This document shows, piece by piece, positions 1 to 12,122 of a stretch of DNA of 40,000 nucleotides; positions within the stretch are counted from its first letter, which is position 1; every line of letters starts with the position of its first letter. The notes under the pieces were generated by a model. It saw only the letters and a program-made list of their open reading frames with translations. It did not search any database and had not been told where the DNA came from. Origin of the DNA: Mesostigma viride (Eukaryota; Streptophyta; Mesostigmatophyceae; Mesostigmatales; Mesostigmataceae). Location of the stretch: the NCBI GenBank assembly GCA_009746045.1, contig RPFO01001269.1, positions 70,001 to 110,000 on the forward strand, given 5' to 3'. A program made the translations under genes and the position numbers.

Positions 1-620
1 GTTTTTCATTTTCACACCGTACTTAGAGTGGTGTGGTGAACGTAGGGAGGCCTTTTTGCAGCTCGATCCCACCCACCCACCCTCGCTGCTGTTGGGGACA
101 AGATTGGACCAGGGGGCATGTGCTCGGCCCCAGCATGGTGCGCTGGCCTAACTTGACAATGACTTGTACAATGATTTTGAGGGTGTGGCTAGGCTCAACT
201 GTTAAAGCCTGCACACACTAATTTTAATAAACTTGTTTCTCTGGTAGGAAGGCACTCCAATGGACCTTAGCTTCAGCACCTATTGGGCCTGGTATTGTCA
301 CCAATGTTGTCCCTATGTACCTCACAGGAGTTAGGGAACTGCGAAACCCCAGGAATCCCTAGAGAAGCGCGCTGCGTTGCAAATTGCCGAAAAAACAAGT
401 GGGAGCTGCAAAGTTTCTCCAACATGCCAGGATGCTTTGCGATATACTTTCTTGCAATCTCACCATGCTTAATACGGCACTCTGAGAAAGAAAGAAGAAA
501 GACTGACGCCAGATCAATGTGAAGAAAAAGTAAGGCCAATCAACTGAAAATATGCCCCGTACAGGGTACGAATAAAATCGAACAAGGTTTGAGGCATCAG
601 AAGTAAAGTTGACAGAGAAA
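1..620. other. No gene recognised; possible 3' end of an upstream gene
   Basis: Only short overlapping ORFs on both strands, none resembling a known family. An AATAAA hexamer at 226-231 (+) follows a short open stretch and could be the poly(A) signal of a gene that starts left of the window. This is a weak guess from one hexamer. Confidence 0.25.
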
Positions 621-631
621 GGAGTCGTTTG

Positions 632-643
632 GTGTGTGTGCGC

Positions 644-726
<83 letters not shown>

Positions 727-757
727 GGTGGTTGTGGTGGTGGTGGTGGTGGTGGTA
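632..757. repeat. Compound (CG)n-(TG)n-(GGT)n microsatellite
   Basis: A short TG run, then alternating CG (about 641-658), then about 66 bases of TG (659-724), then imperfect GGT triplets (about 726-756). Alternating purine-pyrimidine DNA of this type can adopt the Z form. ORFs across it on both strands (poly-His-Thr or poly-Val-Cys) are products of the repeat and not genes. Confidence 0.95.
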
Positions 758-3718
758 GTGATAAAAAAATCCTGTGATTACCAGAAAAAAGACGCTACCA
801 AGGCAATAAAGGAAGAGAAAATCTATCAATGCCACGCATGTCAACCAAGGCTTCTGGATTTCCCAGAAGAGCCTCCCAACGGCAAAGGAGTTCGTACGAA
901 AAATCCCACCTATTTGTAGCTGAAAGCAGGGCTACAAAAAATATGGACAGAAGCGGGAAAAACAAAAAAAAAAACCTTTCGAACTGCTAGATTTAATTCC
1001 AATTATTAGCACCGCTGGAGGGATCACCACTTGCAAATGGTTAATAAACCAAGAATGCTGAAAGCAATCAATTCCCGTGTGTGCTCTACCGTCTGCTTTC
1101 GAGCTACCATGCAAACAAAGAAAGTGTACATTCTTTGGCTCTCAAATGTGCCTCTCTAGCATTAAAAACAAAGAAATACAATTCTTCGGCTGACATTTGT
1201 GCTTAATTGGCGGTAACAACACTGCTGCCGGCTGGGCTATACCAGAAAACAAAGAACTATTACATGGCACAGTCAGTATAACCGGTGCACAGAAACAAAC
1301 AAACAAACAAACAAACGAACAAACAAACAAACCAGAGTTAAATATAAAAATAAAGAAGGCGTTCCCCATGAGGTACTTGCAACTGATAAAACATCATTAC
1401 TAACTAACTACTAAGTCCCGAAGTCGCCTTTGGGTTCCCTTGGATTAAAACTAACGATGCGGACATCCAATGGTGGCTTCCACGCACAGCATGTTTACAG
1501 CTTCATGAATGGACACTAGATAAAGAATGATGACAGTTGCTCACCATCAAGAGCCGCGCTGGACAGCCGACCACGCCGCTGCCACATGCGATGGGGCCAC
1601 GTGCAAGTCCAACGGTATCAGGCATCACAAGTACACGCACAAAATGACATCGAAATGGCAGCACAGATGCAAACATACGAATGTATGGAGAACCGTTAGC
1701 TTAAACACGGGAAGTTGGTTAAAACAAGCAGAGTGGCGCAACAGCAGACCGTGTCATACATGGTACGCTCAGCCTGTACACTAATTAATTAATGGATTGA
1801 TTAATTAATTAATGGATAAGCACGTGACGTAACCTGTACATATCGATGCCCTTCATAAGAATAGAACCAGATTTGGTTTGCATAGTACCATCGACCTTGT
1901 GTATATAGTAGTAGGAGAAAATGAAACTGCTGCAGCATGTAATGCAAGCATGGCTAACTTGGCATGAAACTCTGAGCGGCCCATGTAGCATCATGGGCGG
2001 TGGGCCCTAGGGCAATCCATGAGAATGCCACGCGCGTACGGCATCTTAAAGTCGATGCAAAACTGTCAGTACTTCGGACGAAGAATTACTGACTCACCTC
2101 AAACGGTTAAGAGTTGGCTAGCTTCAGGATGTCCGAATGGCGCTGTGCCTACCAGCGAACAGATCGATTAGAACTTAATTCTAGATCCTGGCTGTGTTTC
2201 TCCCCCGATGGCTTCTTCTGGCCCTCCGAGCTAGCTGTAAATTTCATCAAGGACGGCGCTTTAATTGCTACGTAAATCATGGCGGTCATCAGTGAGTCTA
2301 TACTCCTATTCCTTATACGTCGTTATTTGTTCCTACCATACCGTCATTGCTGAAAAAGTCACTGCATGTGATTCCCACCTTCGCTGCAAGCCTTTGCGTA
2401 GCTTCCGTTTTCCACCTTTCCCGGCCATGAGCTTTTCCTTAGAGCACTTGTGCAAATCGTCTTTCGTTAGTCATCGTTTGGCTTCAACGGTAACACCCGC
2501 GCAAGTCGCAACCACAGGAATCATAAGCTCGCAAGACTTTGCGCAAGACGGTAGTTGGCGTCGCCTATTAGCATTGTCCACACTTTTGCGGCTGTCTGTC
2601 AGCCTGCTGACTCCTTTCGGCGGTCCGTAAGTTCATTTGTGGCCATGCCCTGGCCATGCCAGTCATCCGACAGATATTCACGGCCATCAGATGACATCCA
2701 GCAAGTTAAGTAAAAGTATTTATGATGAGTAGTAACCAGTGGTAGAGAAACTGTCGTCACTCTACACTATCGCTTGGGGGGGATAGCTTGCTGGTGGCGG
2801 GGCCGCTTAACCGCGTTACCTGATCGCCGTACCATTTAGGAAGCGGCCGGCCACGGGAAACTGCATTCGCAACAGTCAGCATCCTTTCCCAAAGTTCAAA
2901 GTTTGCGCCGAAGGCCAGCGTTCCACAAAGGCAAAAGTAGGTGTTGCGCGCAGGCAAAACCATGTCGACGGTTAGTGCTGGGGCTAGCGCCGGGCAGTGA
3001 GGGCACGTACCACTGGCTCGGGCCATGGGGCAACCGAAGTTCTGTGCAACCAGTGAGCGCCACCCAAGAGTGCGCAATAACAAACGTTGCAAGCCCGCGA
3101 AATGATGTGATTTCTTCAGCAAGCGCTACCAGTAAGGATGTAGGTGCACTATCGACGTATTTTGAGCTTGGACATGGAGGTAGCCATGGAGCCAAAAACG
3201 TATGCAGTCCTGAATCAAGCAGCTCTTTATGCTGTAACTCAGCTCAAACAGGACCTCTGGAGCGCGCCAAGCTTCTTCAACGGCTCTACGGTCAGCAAAT
3301 TTTGTCATATGGTTTAACTAACACCACGAATATAGTTAGCATCCTGTGCTTGAATGTGTAGGGCAATATGAATGTGTTGCCAGTAAAGCTTGCCATGTCT
3401 TTGAGAGCTTTGAATGTGTATTCTCTGAATGCTTTCATTACCATGGCGCTGTACGTGCTCGTCACCTTAGGCATGCATTTGTATTCCTCTTCCATTTTGC
3501 GCGTGTACTTGTGGGTGACTGATAACGTCGGCAAGGCATACGACCTACCCGCGAATGGCTGAGACTGGCTCCTGGTTGAGACTTATGGTGAGTAGTGGTT
3601 ACCATCCCATACTAAGGGTCTGTACTATGGTCATCAACGTGCTCAGTGCTGTAGGTGGAATTGCATGCAGTGCCTCCTGTTGTTTCTAACTCCCTTTACA
3701 TGGCATTTTTGCCGAGGG
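758..3718. other. Gene-free stretch
   Basis: Several ORFs of 60-150 codons overlap on both strands (for example 2265-2630 and 2903-3361, +), but none shows a recognisable domain or a convincing splice pattern. A short CAAA/CAAAC-rich run lies near 1297-1332. I see no gene that I can support. Confidence 0.4.
1781..1815. repeat. Two TTAA tracts around a short spacer
   Basis: Two TTAATTAATTAATGG-like runs separated by about 5 bases. The same TTAA periodicity forms the 3' tails of the non-LTR elements at 12.9-21.6 kb. No element body or terminal hairpin lies next to it here, so it may be only a simple repeat or an empty insertion target. Confidence 0.7.
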
Positions 3719-3719
3719 G

Positions 3720-3890
3720 TGGGGATTATTCCTTGTCATGGGGGCAGGCAGGACGGGTCAATTATTCCTTGTCATTAGGGGCAGGCAGGACGTGTTACTG
3801 TAATTATTCCTAGTCACGAGGGGCAGGAAGGACGGGTTAATTATTCCTTGTCATGGGGGCAGGCAGGATGGGTTAATTATTCTATTTCCC
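3720..3890. repeat. Minisatellite, about 4 diverged copies of a ~36-40 bp unit
   Basis: Repeats of an ATTATTCCTTGTCATGGGGG / GCAGGCAGGACGGGTTA unit with small indels (one copy reads CATTAGGGG, another CACGAGGGG). It is the same sequence family as the larger array at about 5253-5735, some 1.4 kb away. The copies here are more divergent, which suggests an older array. Confidence 0.9.
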
Positions 3891-5252
3891 ACTGTTACCA
3901 ATCCGCCAACACTTGATTAAAAACAATAAGTGGGCGATTACAGAAACCATGGGTGAGCCTACCACGCTGCACCCATTTCATGATTGATTTTAGTTCTCGT
4001 TACCCAACCCCCCTTTCCTGGTGCTTTATCTCCAAAGCTCCGCCAACCACTTTCGCTCAGTGGCTCCCGAGGCTGCCCTGCCGCAACGGTCACGACCATT
4101 ACAATCGCCGGCGGCTGTAGCGAGCCTCATGCACGATAACCCTTTGCAGGGCTCCTCCTAGCCTGCCACACTCGGCCAGTAAAAGGTGTTGAATGTGCAC
4201 GCAAAGACAAGGAAGAAGACGCCTCGTTTACGATCACGGACCTCCCTCAAAGGCCAGTGTCGCCCTAACGTGACGACAACTTGTAGGACGACACCCGATG
4301 CCACCATATCTGGATTACTATCAACGTTGTCACCTAGGGGAGTAACTTTCCATATTTCAGGTTTTAGTTGATGAGCAGGCTCTCATCACACACCCCAGCG
4401 GCCGATAAAGCGCAAGCGCAACCGGGCCGACCAAAATATTTGGTCCCGTTAGGCCCAGGTCCGCCTGTTAAACTGGCCCCTTAAGTCGCTGTCTGAATCG
4501 AAATATCGCATAATTCCGGTGTTCGTCCCTACCACATTTCCGAGACCTCACGCACCCATAAAAGCAGATGTTGGTAAATATTTTTCTACTTACGCGAGGG
4601 CCGACAACCTCGTCGTCCGTCACAATGCCCACGAAAGTAAACCCGACACCCTTCCTTCGGCAGTCAGCAGTCAGGTACTGCAAACCTGCCACGAAATTTC
4701 GCGGCAAGGCGGTAGGCACTGGAACGTGGCACGGAAAACCTACTACTGGTTTCAGAATTCCGTATAGTGCCACGCTCAGGCAAACGTGAAGTATTTTATC
4801 TCTCGTCGGCCAAGAACCCAGCTACGGGGAGAACACCGACCAGGGTACATGATCATTTCTTTTTCACAGGCACGTGACTGTTCATGCTACGATAGTCCCG
4901 CGCCATCACGAATCGGCCACCGCCAGCCAAATAATTGGCTGACGCGATTAGCGCAGCTTTAACGGCTTGTAATCCGCCCTAACCCCATACATCCGATTAC
5001 AAGAAAAAGAGACCTAGAACATCGTGCAAATGGCACTTTAGGGCGGCGTACCCCAGGCTCACCACATGAGCCGTCAGCAACAGTAACTGAATTGCCACTT
5101 AACTTTATGAACTAAAAATGACTATACACATCTGGCCCACTAATTCTAACTCATGGAACCGGTCGAGCCCAAGGCCCACTGTCCCGTAGCACCACTCAAA
5201 CATAGCGGCGTTCATTCTCATCCGTCACAAAGAAACTACGTTCAGAGAACAC
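3891..5252. other. No gene recognised
   Basis: Only short ORFs (for example 4468-4773 minus and 4519-4767 plus, which overlap each other) with no family resemblance. No RNA gene or mobile-element end was recognised. Confidence 0.4.
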
Positions 5253-5735
5253 CGATTCCTTGTCATGGGGGCAGGCAGGACGGGATACTTATTCCTTGTC
5301 ATGGGGGCAGGCAGGACGGGTTACTTATTCCTTGTCATGGGGGCAGGCAGGACGGGTGAATTATTCCTTTTCATGGTGACAGGCAGAACGGGTTACTTAT
5401 TCCTTGTCATGGGGGCAGGCAGGACGGGTTACTTATTCCTTGTCATGGGGGCAGGCAGGACGGGATACTTATTCCTTGTCATGGGGGCAGGCAGGACGGG
5501 TTACTTATTCCTTGTCATGGGGGCAGGCAGGACGGGTTACTTATTCCTTGTCATGGGGGCAGGCAGGACGGGTTACTTATTCCTTGTCATGGGGGCAGGC
5601 CAACGGTTTCTTATTCCTTGTCATAAGGGGAAGGCAGGGGAGGTAAATGGTTTCCTGTCGTGGGGGTGGGAGAAGGCGGGGGTAATAATTATTCCTTGTC
5701 ATGGGGGCAGGCAGAAAAGCTTAAAATTTTCTTGT
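5253..5735. repeat. 36-bp minisatellite, about 10 good copies plus degenerate ends
   Basis: Tandem units of 36 bp built around TTCCTTGTCATGGGGGCAGG and CAGGACGGGTTACTTA. They are near-identical from about 5253 to 5600, then decay into variants up to about 5735. The period is a multiple of three and the unit has no stop in several frames, which creates long ORFs (such as 5265-5762, with a 12-residue MGAGRTGYLFLV repeat). I regard those ORFs as artefacts. Confidence 0.95.
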
Positions 5736-6550
5736 CATGGGATGGAAAGCACCTCACAGTAATTGTCCTCCCTTACGAACCGGCGATTTTGTAGCTAAAT
5801 GATTTGATTAACAGAGCATATGCTCTAAATCTTGTAGCAGCGGACATGGTTATATTTCTGTTGGCGACTACTTTCAAGCATTCATCATTTTTGTTTTTCC
5901 TTTTACATTACATTTGTCATGGTGCCATATGATGCATCCTCATTCTCATCATCATCCTTGTATGCGCTCATCCAGGCGCCGTGTACGGGTTGCTCAAGTT
6001 TGTCTTTGAATCTGCATAATGAGGCTTTTTCCTTGCGCAGTGTTTGTTTGCAATCATACCCATTTCTTCCATCCTGAGTGGTGTTTTTCTTCCCTACATC
6101 TGCAGCAAGACAGCAAGTTTTGTGCTTGTTATTTCAGGCAAATTTGTTGCACAACTGACAGCAACCAAGTATATATTGATGTTGTTTCCACCTCTGCATG
6201 TGCTTTATAGGAGGATCTAGATCTTTTCGTAATAGTGACACTCGCAAATGGTGGGCTGCACGTGATGCAACGGGCTGTCGTCTGGAAGTTCTTTACAAGC
6301 ATTCAGAGCTTTCCGTCAACGTGACGCTTGCAAACGACGGGCAGGAGGCAATGCAACGGGCTGCGTCTGCCATTTGCTAAAAAGTCTCTCGTTATTGCTT
6401 TCAGAATTAACTACTGCTTTTTTTGTAATAAAAAGAAATACTGCACTGGTTTTTGTCATTTTTTGTTCGTTTGACAATTCTGATAAATGATCAGTACTGG
6501 ATGTGATCTTTTCATCAGTTTTTCTTTGTGTGCATCTCCTGACATATCGC
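5736..6550. other. No gene recognised
   Basis: AT-rich sequence with short ORFs only. Nothing could be tied to a gene, an RNA or a mobile element. Confidence 0.35.
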
Positions 6551-6553
6551 TGT

Positions 6554-6890
6554 GATATGTCAATAATTGTGTTGTGATAAATGTGCAAAAATGTCAAATG
6601 CGTTTGTCAATATATATCACTCATGGTGTTGTGATAAAATGTCAAATGCGTTTGTTGATATATCACTCATGGTGTTGTGATAAAATGTCACTGTGTGCTG
6701 TCAATGCGTGCCTTGACATTTTTTGTTACTTTCCGCTCGATATTTTGTCAAGAACTGTCATCTAATATCAGGTTGACAGGTCAAGGTTTTGTCAATAAAT
6801 GTCAAGCTCTTGTCAAGTTTTTTAGATGAAATGTCAAGCTTTGTCAAAGGTTGTCAAACTGACATGTCAAGCATTGTCAAGCCTTGCCAA
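6554..6890. repeat. TGTCA-rich block with an internal ~52-bp direct duplication
   Basis: The left part (6554-6690) has near-copies of a unit containing GTGTTGTGATAAAATGTCAA, TGCGTTTGT and ATATATCACTCATGG. The right part (6740-6890) is dense in TGTCAA and its complement TTGACA. By eye there are about 14 TGTCAA hexamers in roughly 330 bp. This could be decayed satellite DNA or a cluster of protein-binding sites; see findings. Confidence 0.7.
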
Positions 6891-8375
6891 CACCCCGTTC
6901 CTGGTGACATCCGTGTTGATGCACACAAAGGGAGGGAGACCATTAGCATGCCAAAATAAAACATCTCGTCTGGTATTGTATGTTACAATTTTACTGCAGT
7001 TGAGGTTGTCATGGCCTCTCTTGCAAAACAATCACAACGACTTTGACTCTTGACACAGATTTCCCATGCTGCTGCATCACACATGTGGCACGCTTTGCGT
7101 TACGCGTTAATTGCAAGGCCACATTTCCACGTCACAATGTACTTAGGCAAGGATGAAAAGCAACATCTTTACAAGCCTAACAAAAAACATTGGAACAAAG
7201 CGAGAGAACTTGCCAGGGCCATATTCGGTGAGGTCGCCAGGTTGGAATGCAAGTCCTCATCTCCAACTGCATAAGCCACAGATCCGGCACCTCCGCCGGC
7301 CACCGCCGCTGCAACCACCACAGCTGCAACCTTTTAACATGCAAAGTTTTGGCATGTACAAACAAAAAAATTCCAGGGGCGGAAGAGAAAAAGAAAGAAC
7401 ATGGTACAGGTAGTTCTTCAGCTATAGCATGATTATTATAAAAAAGTTGCAATAACACAGGCCATTGGCAAGATATGTGGGTCGCAGCATGGTGGATCTT
7501 AGTGATGACACGCATGGCGAAGCATGGTGGCATGGGCACCGGCACGGCATGCACAAGACGGTGGTTCTGCAAATATGTGAAAGCATTATAAGATCAGGAA
7601 AGAAACAATTGAGGAGCATTGCCAGTCTAGCTTGCCTAAGGCATGGTCCGCCGACACGCAAGCTGACATCATCCTAAATTAATTCACACCGGCATGCGTC
7701 ATGCGCCGGCCTGAACAGTGCTGAAAACGCCACTAGAAATAACGTGGCCACGCACCCCCAGGCTAGTGCGTAACCCGTACAGGTAGTCGTACAAGGTTGT
7801 CAAGACTGACAAACATAAATCTCGCCCATCGACCCCTTGGGCCGGTCCAAGTCCACTATACAATAAATACAATACTTGATCACGACTCACTAAAAAAGAA
7901 ACAAATCAGTCAAAGATTCGTTAAGCGACCAGCCGACCCTACAGGTCCCTAGCTAATCTCAGCCGGTGCAACCAAATACGAATCTTTGCGATCAAGTCGT
8001 GTAAAACCTACAATTAATTTGCTCGGACCATAGCCACCGACCCTTATAAACAACCGGGTCATCCAAGGAAAATTCAGGCGAGCATGAAACCCTTTGTACA
8101 GATCGAGTTAGTCAGCCCATGTCGCAGACAGCCTTCCACATGCAGGCCGAGGCATAGCGGCCCTATCTTTACCGCATGCGTTAATTAAACTATATTCAGA
8201 GAAAACCGATTCATTGAAACACTCACCTTTGCCGCACTATCCTCGTCGGAAAAACACCGTGGGGCGACCGCTGGTATTTGCCGAGTCCATGACGTGCGCA
8301 GCACAGACTCGGCCCACTTCCCAAAAAGTTGCCGGGCGGGCTGACAAGGACCTGGGTTCATCTGCATAATTTTTC
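6891..8375. other. No gene recognised; one unplaced small ORF at 7050-7274 (+)
   Basis: The 74-codon ORF at 7050-7274 (+) has an even amino-acid mix (for example ARPHFHVTMYLGKDEKQHLY) that looks more protein-like than its neighbours. I do not recognise the family, see no introns or partner exons, and cannot call it a gene. The remainder, to 8375, shows nothing I can support. Confidence 0.3.
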
Positions 8376-8643
8376 CACGCGGCACGCAACGTGAAGAATT
8401 CATTTCCTCTAATGAATCTGGCCACATGAACCCCCCCTCCCCCACGCGGCACACAACGTGAAGAATTTATTTCCTCTAATGAATCTGGCCACATGAACCC
8501 CCCCTCCCCCACGCGGCACACAACGTGAAGAATTCATTTCCTCTAATGAATCTGGCCACATGAACCCCCCCTCCCCCACGCGGCACGCAACGTGAAGACT
8601 TCATTTCCTCTAATAAATCTGGCCACATGACCCCCACGGTTCC
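8376..8643. repeat. 67-bp tandem repeat, 4 copies
   Basis: Copies start at about 8376, 8443, 8510 and 8577, each beginning CACGCGGCAC and including ACGTGAAGAATTCATTTCCT and a C-rich end. They are nearly identical, so the array is recent. The overlapping minus-strand ORFs are repeat products, because 67 is not a multiple of three and the same peptide recurs in different frames. Confidence 0.95.
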
Positions 8644-10126
8644 CACCAAAAGGCGCGTCACAACAACCATCTACTCGCGTGTCTTGCCCGCAGGAAAAAG
8701 ATTATTAATTCCCCATGCATGAAGAAACAAACGAATATTCATTAATGCTAACCTTCTTCAATTTTCCAAGAGGTGCAGCTAAATCCTTCACATTATAAAA
8801 GCATGACTATCGCGTACTACTTCCCACGTACCTCCACACCGCCGATTGTGAGCACGATCATGAGCAGGGCCAGTGATAGCAAAATGCCATCAAACGCTGT
8901 GGCTGTGGCTGTGTTGGGGGAGCTGGGGAAAACAGGTTTCCAAGGCAGCCCCCCCCAACTGCCACCGCTGTCGGGGTTATCCTCGCCGCGGTTGCATGAG
9001 CTGCTGGTGGATCGTCCCTCGGCCATGTTACCATACTGCATTTTTCATGGACATGCATAATACAACAAATGCAAACAATGTTAGCGCAGAATCTTTTAAT
9101 TTATAACAAAATTGACAACAACTAAAGACCTTTCATACAAAGAAGTTCGGCGCCACAACTTGAAGATTACCTCCTGATTTTTTCGGCAACTCCCCCCCCA
9201 CGATTTCCCTGGCCGTGCTTCTGGCCTCCCCGCAGCCTGCCCTTACCCTTCCTTGCCCTGCCCTCGCGGCCCCTCCGGCAGGATCCGCCGGAGGGACTTG
9301 AAGTGCTTGGCAACTCCTTCGCTAACTCCCTCGCTGCGCGACGCCGTGCAGGAAGAAGTGCCAGCATCGGCGATCACTGTACATGTACTAGCCTGGCCGC
9401 ATGCATTAGACGCAGGAACACCCTCCACATGTGACATCCGAAGCCAGCGCCTACCACATATTCGCTGTCTCCCCCATGTGTTTCACATTCTCGCAAGTAC
9501 GGCTAGACAGCGGCGCCGGTGCTCGACAGCGGAATTAACTTCCACTCGACCATGCACCGAGGTTGCAATGCAGACGGCCTCTCGAGGGACGTTTGCTATG
9601 GCGCAATCTGCACATTCCCACAATGCTTTTTCCGCGGCCGCGGCCGGGCGGAATTCGAGGAAGGTGACGCATCCGAGGTTGACGCAACCAACGAAGGCGC
9701 ATCCGGGGAAGGCACACCCAAGGAAGGCGCATCCAAGTAAGGCCCATCCGAGGAAGTGCAGCCGGCTGAGGGGCAGGAGGACAGCGACAAGGAAGCAGCA
9801 CCATGCTTTGTACCGGACGAGGTGCTGCGTACAATCGGCGCCCATGGTATGCTTAGATGCATGCCACGTTTTCCCAGCCGCACTGGAACTTTTCCTGAAT
9901 CCATGGCGGCGTGCACTAGAGACTGACTCGGGAAGACACTGCACACTGTGTCACTGCATTTTGTCGCCACTCGCCACCTAGCCTTTTTCGCCAGCGAGCC
10001 GACAGAGTATTACGCGTTCGGCGTTGGAAGCTGAAGGCTGGAGTCTGTTTTACGCTGGTTACGGGCAGCAGAGAGTCTCTAGTGGCCGAGGGCCGGAATA
10101 TATAGCCATTAGCCAGTATATCGGAT
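8644..10126. other. No gene recognised
   Basis: The longest ORF is 9253-9981 (+, 242 codons), opposed by minus ORFs of up to 153 codons over the same bases. This mirrored openness is typical of GC-rich non-coding DNA, and its composition is biased to Arg, Ser, Thr and His. A short ~15-bp repeat (AAGGCGCATCC-like, about 9655-9760) explains the KAHPR / GCAF peptide repeats on the two strands. Confidence 0.4.
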
Positions 10127-10246
10127 CTACTACACCCCCAACATACTGTTCACCCCCAGCCCCACGTTTAAGATTGAGGTTCGAATATACTACACCCCCA
10201 ATATACTGTACACCCCCAGCCCCACGTTTAAGATTGAGATTCGACC
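10127..10246. repeat. 60-bp direct duplication
   Basis: Two adjacent 60-bp units, each containing CTACACCCCCAA, ACACCCCCAGCCCCACGTTT and AAGATTGAG(A/G)TTCGA. They differ at only a few positions. Confidence 0.9.
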
Positions 10247-10383
10247 AATCCATTGCTCACGATCTTACTTTATAGAATCTACTATTATACTGATTTCTAC
10301 TACATTCTAATAGGTACTGTTCTACTACAATTATACTAGGTCAAATACAGGGTCTCATAATCTTAAACCTGGGAAATTTAAAC

Positions 10384-10384
10384 G

Positions 10385-10416
<32 letters not shown>

Positions 10417-10417
10417 G
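10384..10417. repeat. (TTG)n microsatellite, about 11 units
   Basis: An uninterrupted run of TTG triplets, about 390 bp upstream of the ATP synthase f-like gene. Confidence 0.95.
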
Positions 10418-10805
10418 CCCACGCCGCACAAGGTGAGAGCGGTGAGATACGTGCTAACTGTCACACCTGGGCTACTTGTCACCACCCTGCATTTTGTAGC
10501 TTGATTTCTTGAGTTATATTTTGTAATCCGTACGTCCTTTACACGGTATCAGGGTGCGCTCAGTCTTTTTGCACGCCTGCTCGTGTGCGGGATGGCCATG
10601 GTCCTTGAGATACTGGGCAGTTGCCAGTGGCCATTGCATCGCACCGGACAGGGCAGACTGCAGCATGCAGCAATGCAGGAATTAAGGCCATACCACCGAA
10701 GCCGACCAGTTTCTACGCCCAAGCTTCCATAGCTCATAAGGCGGGGCACCGCAAAGGTTTTTTGAAGCCTTACGCTTCGCCGCCAGAGGCGAATTGATTT
10801 TGCAA

Positions 10806-11084
10806 ATGGCCATGCAGAACGCTGTCAAGACGCTCCTCTCCCTCAAGGTCAAGGAGGTGGTGCCGACGGTGAAGGCGGCCGCGACCAAGGAGAACATCTT
10901 GCCGAAGCTTGAGACATGGTATTATAACTATTACGAGAACAACATCAAGACCGGAAGCTTCAAGCCCTTGCGTGATGTGATCTTGGCGGTCGGCATTGGA
11001 AGCTATATTTTTAACTGGCCCCGGGAGTATGCCCACATGAAGCATCTGGAGCATGCCAAGATGGCTGGCGGCCACCATCACTGA
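10806..11084 (+). CDS. Mitochondrial ATP synthase F0 subunit f-like protein
   Basis: A 92-residue single-exon ORF with the layout of subunit f of the mitochondrial F1Fo ATP synthase, a small inner-membrane subunit of the peripheral stalk and dimer region. What I see: a basic amphipathic N-terminus (MAMQNAVKTLLSLKVKEVVP), then an aromatic PKLETWYYNYYENNIKTG block (about residues 39-56), one predicted membrane span (about 62-76, DVILAVGIGSYIFNW), and a C-terminal EYAHMKHLEHAKM tail ending in GGHHH. The aromatic YYNYY run, a single span and a YxHxKHLxH-type tail are the hallmarks of the family, and animal subunit f is of similar length. I chose the ATG at 10806; one at 10794 would add only MILQ. 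A good splice donor (CAAG|GTAAGG, about 11114) lies after the stop and may mark a 3'UTR intron. The assignment rests on motifs, not a search. Confidence 0.72.
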   Translation: MAMQNAVKTLLSLKVKEVVPTVKAAATKENILPKLETWYYNYYENNIKTGSFKPLRDVILAVGIGSYIFNWPREYAHMKHLEHAKMAGGHHH

Positions 11085-11775
11085 TGACAGAGCGTTCGAG
11101 CTACTGGTTACAAGGTAAGGATTGTTGCAAGAGCAGTTTAGTTAGTTTCTTCTGTACAGGAATTGCGTGAAGCCTTCCTCCCGTGGTCTCTTACTCGTTT
11201 CCTGGTGTATTCTCCCCCCAATGCCAATTCCGTGCATGCAGACATTCGCAGTCATGGGTTGGTTCCTACCAGTCAACACGCTAGCATGCGTTGTATCCCT
11301 TCGTTCCGGAGGATTCCCTTGAGAAGGAGACGAAGGCTGCCGTCTAGCACTGCACTGCTCCATTGAGCACAATGGTCTGACGCTAGACCGGGCCCCTTAA
11401 GTTTACATCGCTCCGGCTTGATCCTTCTATAGCGATGGTGTTCGTTGACCCGCCAGGACGGAAATACATTTGGCTAAGTGCACGGTATAAGGAGACCGGC
11501 TGCTTTTTTCTTATGCCACATCAAGGTCCCTTCCTATGCTACATCTAGCATAGTGTATGTAATATAATGGACGCATATACATGCTTTTCTACACATGCTA
11601 TTCCATCCCTGGAAAATGTCACTTTAAGTATTTCGCCATAATAGGGCTTACACGATAAGGCTTAGTAGGTCGCCTTTTTAGCAGGACAGTGACGTATGTC
11701 CACTGTCTGAACAAATACGGAAGACAGTAAAAGCCGGATGTGGCCTCGGGATTGATTCGTCACACAAGCTCACGC
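11085..11775. other. Downstream region of the f-subunit gene; no further gene seen
   Basis: Probably holds the 3'UTR of the preceding gene. No AATAAA was noticed. Short ORFs on both strands (11142-11372) overlap each other and resemble nothing known. Confidence 0.35.
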
Positions 11776-11834
11776 AATTGTGTGTGTATGTGTGTTTGTA
11801 TGTGTGTGTGTGTGTGTGTGTGTGCACGCGCGCA
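11776..11834. repeat. (TG)n microsatellite
   Basis: Interrupted TG dinucleotides followed by a short CGCG patch, just left of the GGGA array. Confidence 0.9.
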
Positions 11835-11888
11835 TGAAGGTGGGGGGAGGGGTGGCGGAGAGGAGGGGGCTGAGGGGGGGATGGGGGT

Positions 11889-12122
11889 AAGGAGGGAGGG
11901 AGGGAGGGAGGGAGGAGAGGAGGGAGGGAGGGAGGGAGGGAGGGAGGGAGGGAGGGAGGGAGGGAGGGAGGGAGGGAGGGAGGGAGGAGGGAGGGAGGGA
12001 GGGAGGGAGGGAGGGAGGGAGGGAGGGAGGGAGGGAGGGAGGGAGGGAGGGAGGGAGGGAGGGAGGGAGGGAGGGAGGGAGGGAGGGAGGGAGGGAGGGA
12101 GGGAGGGAGGGAGGGAGGGAGG
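11889..12122. repeat. (GGGA)n microsatellite, about 230 bp
   Basis: Nearly pure GGGA tetranucleotides with two GGAGGA/GGAGAGG interruptions near 11913 and 11986. The G-rich strand has the spacing needed to form G-quadruplexes. Long ORFs here (poly SLPP on minus, poly GGRE on plus) are repeat artefacts. Confidence 0.97.

Noticed and set aside
5265-5762. 165-codon ORF with a perfect 12-residue repeat
   Set aside because: It is the translation of a 36-bp minisatellite; equal openness in another frame (5404-5646) shows there is no coding constraint.
9253-9981. 242-codon plus-strand ORF and mirrored minus ORFs
   Set aside because: Both strands are open over the same GC-rich bases, no domain is recognisable, and it includes a short tandem repeat.
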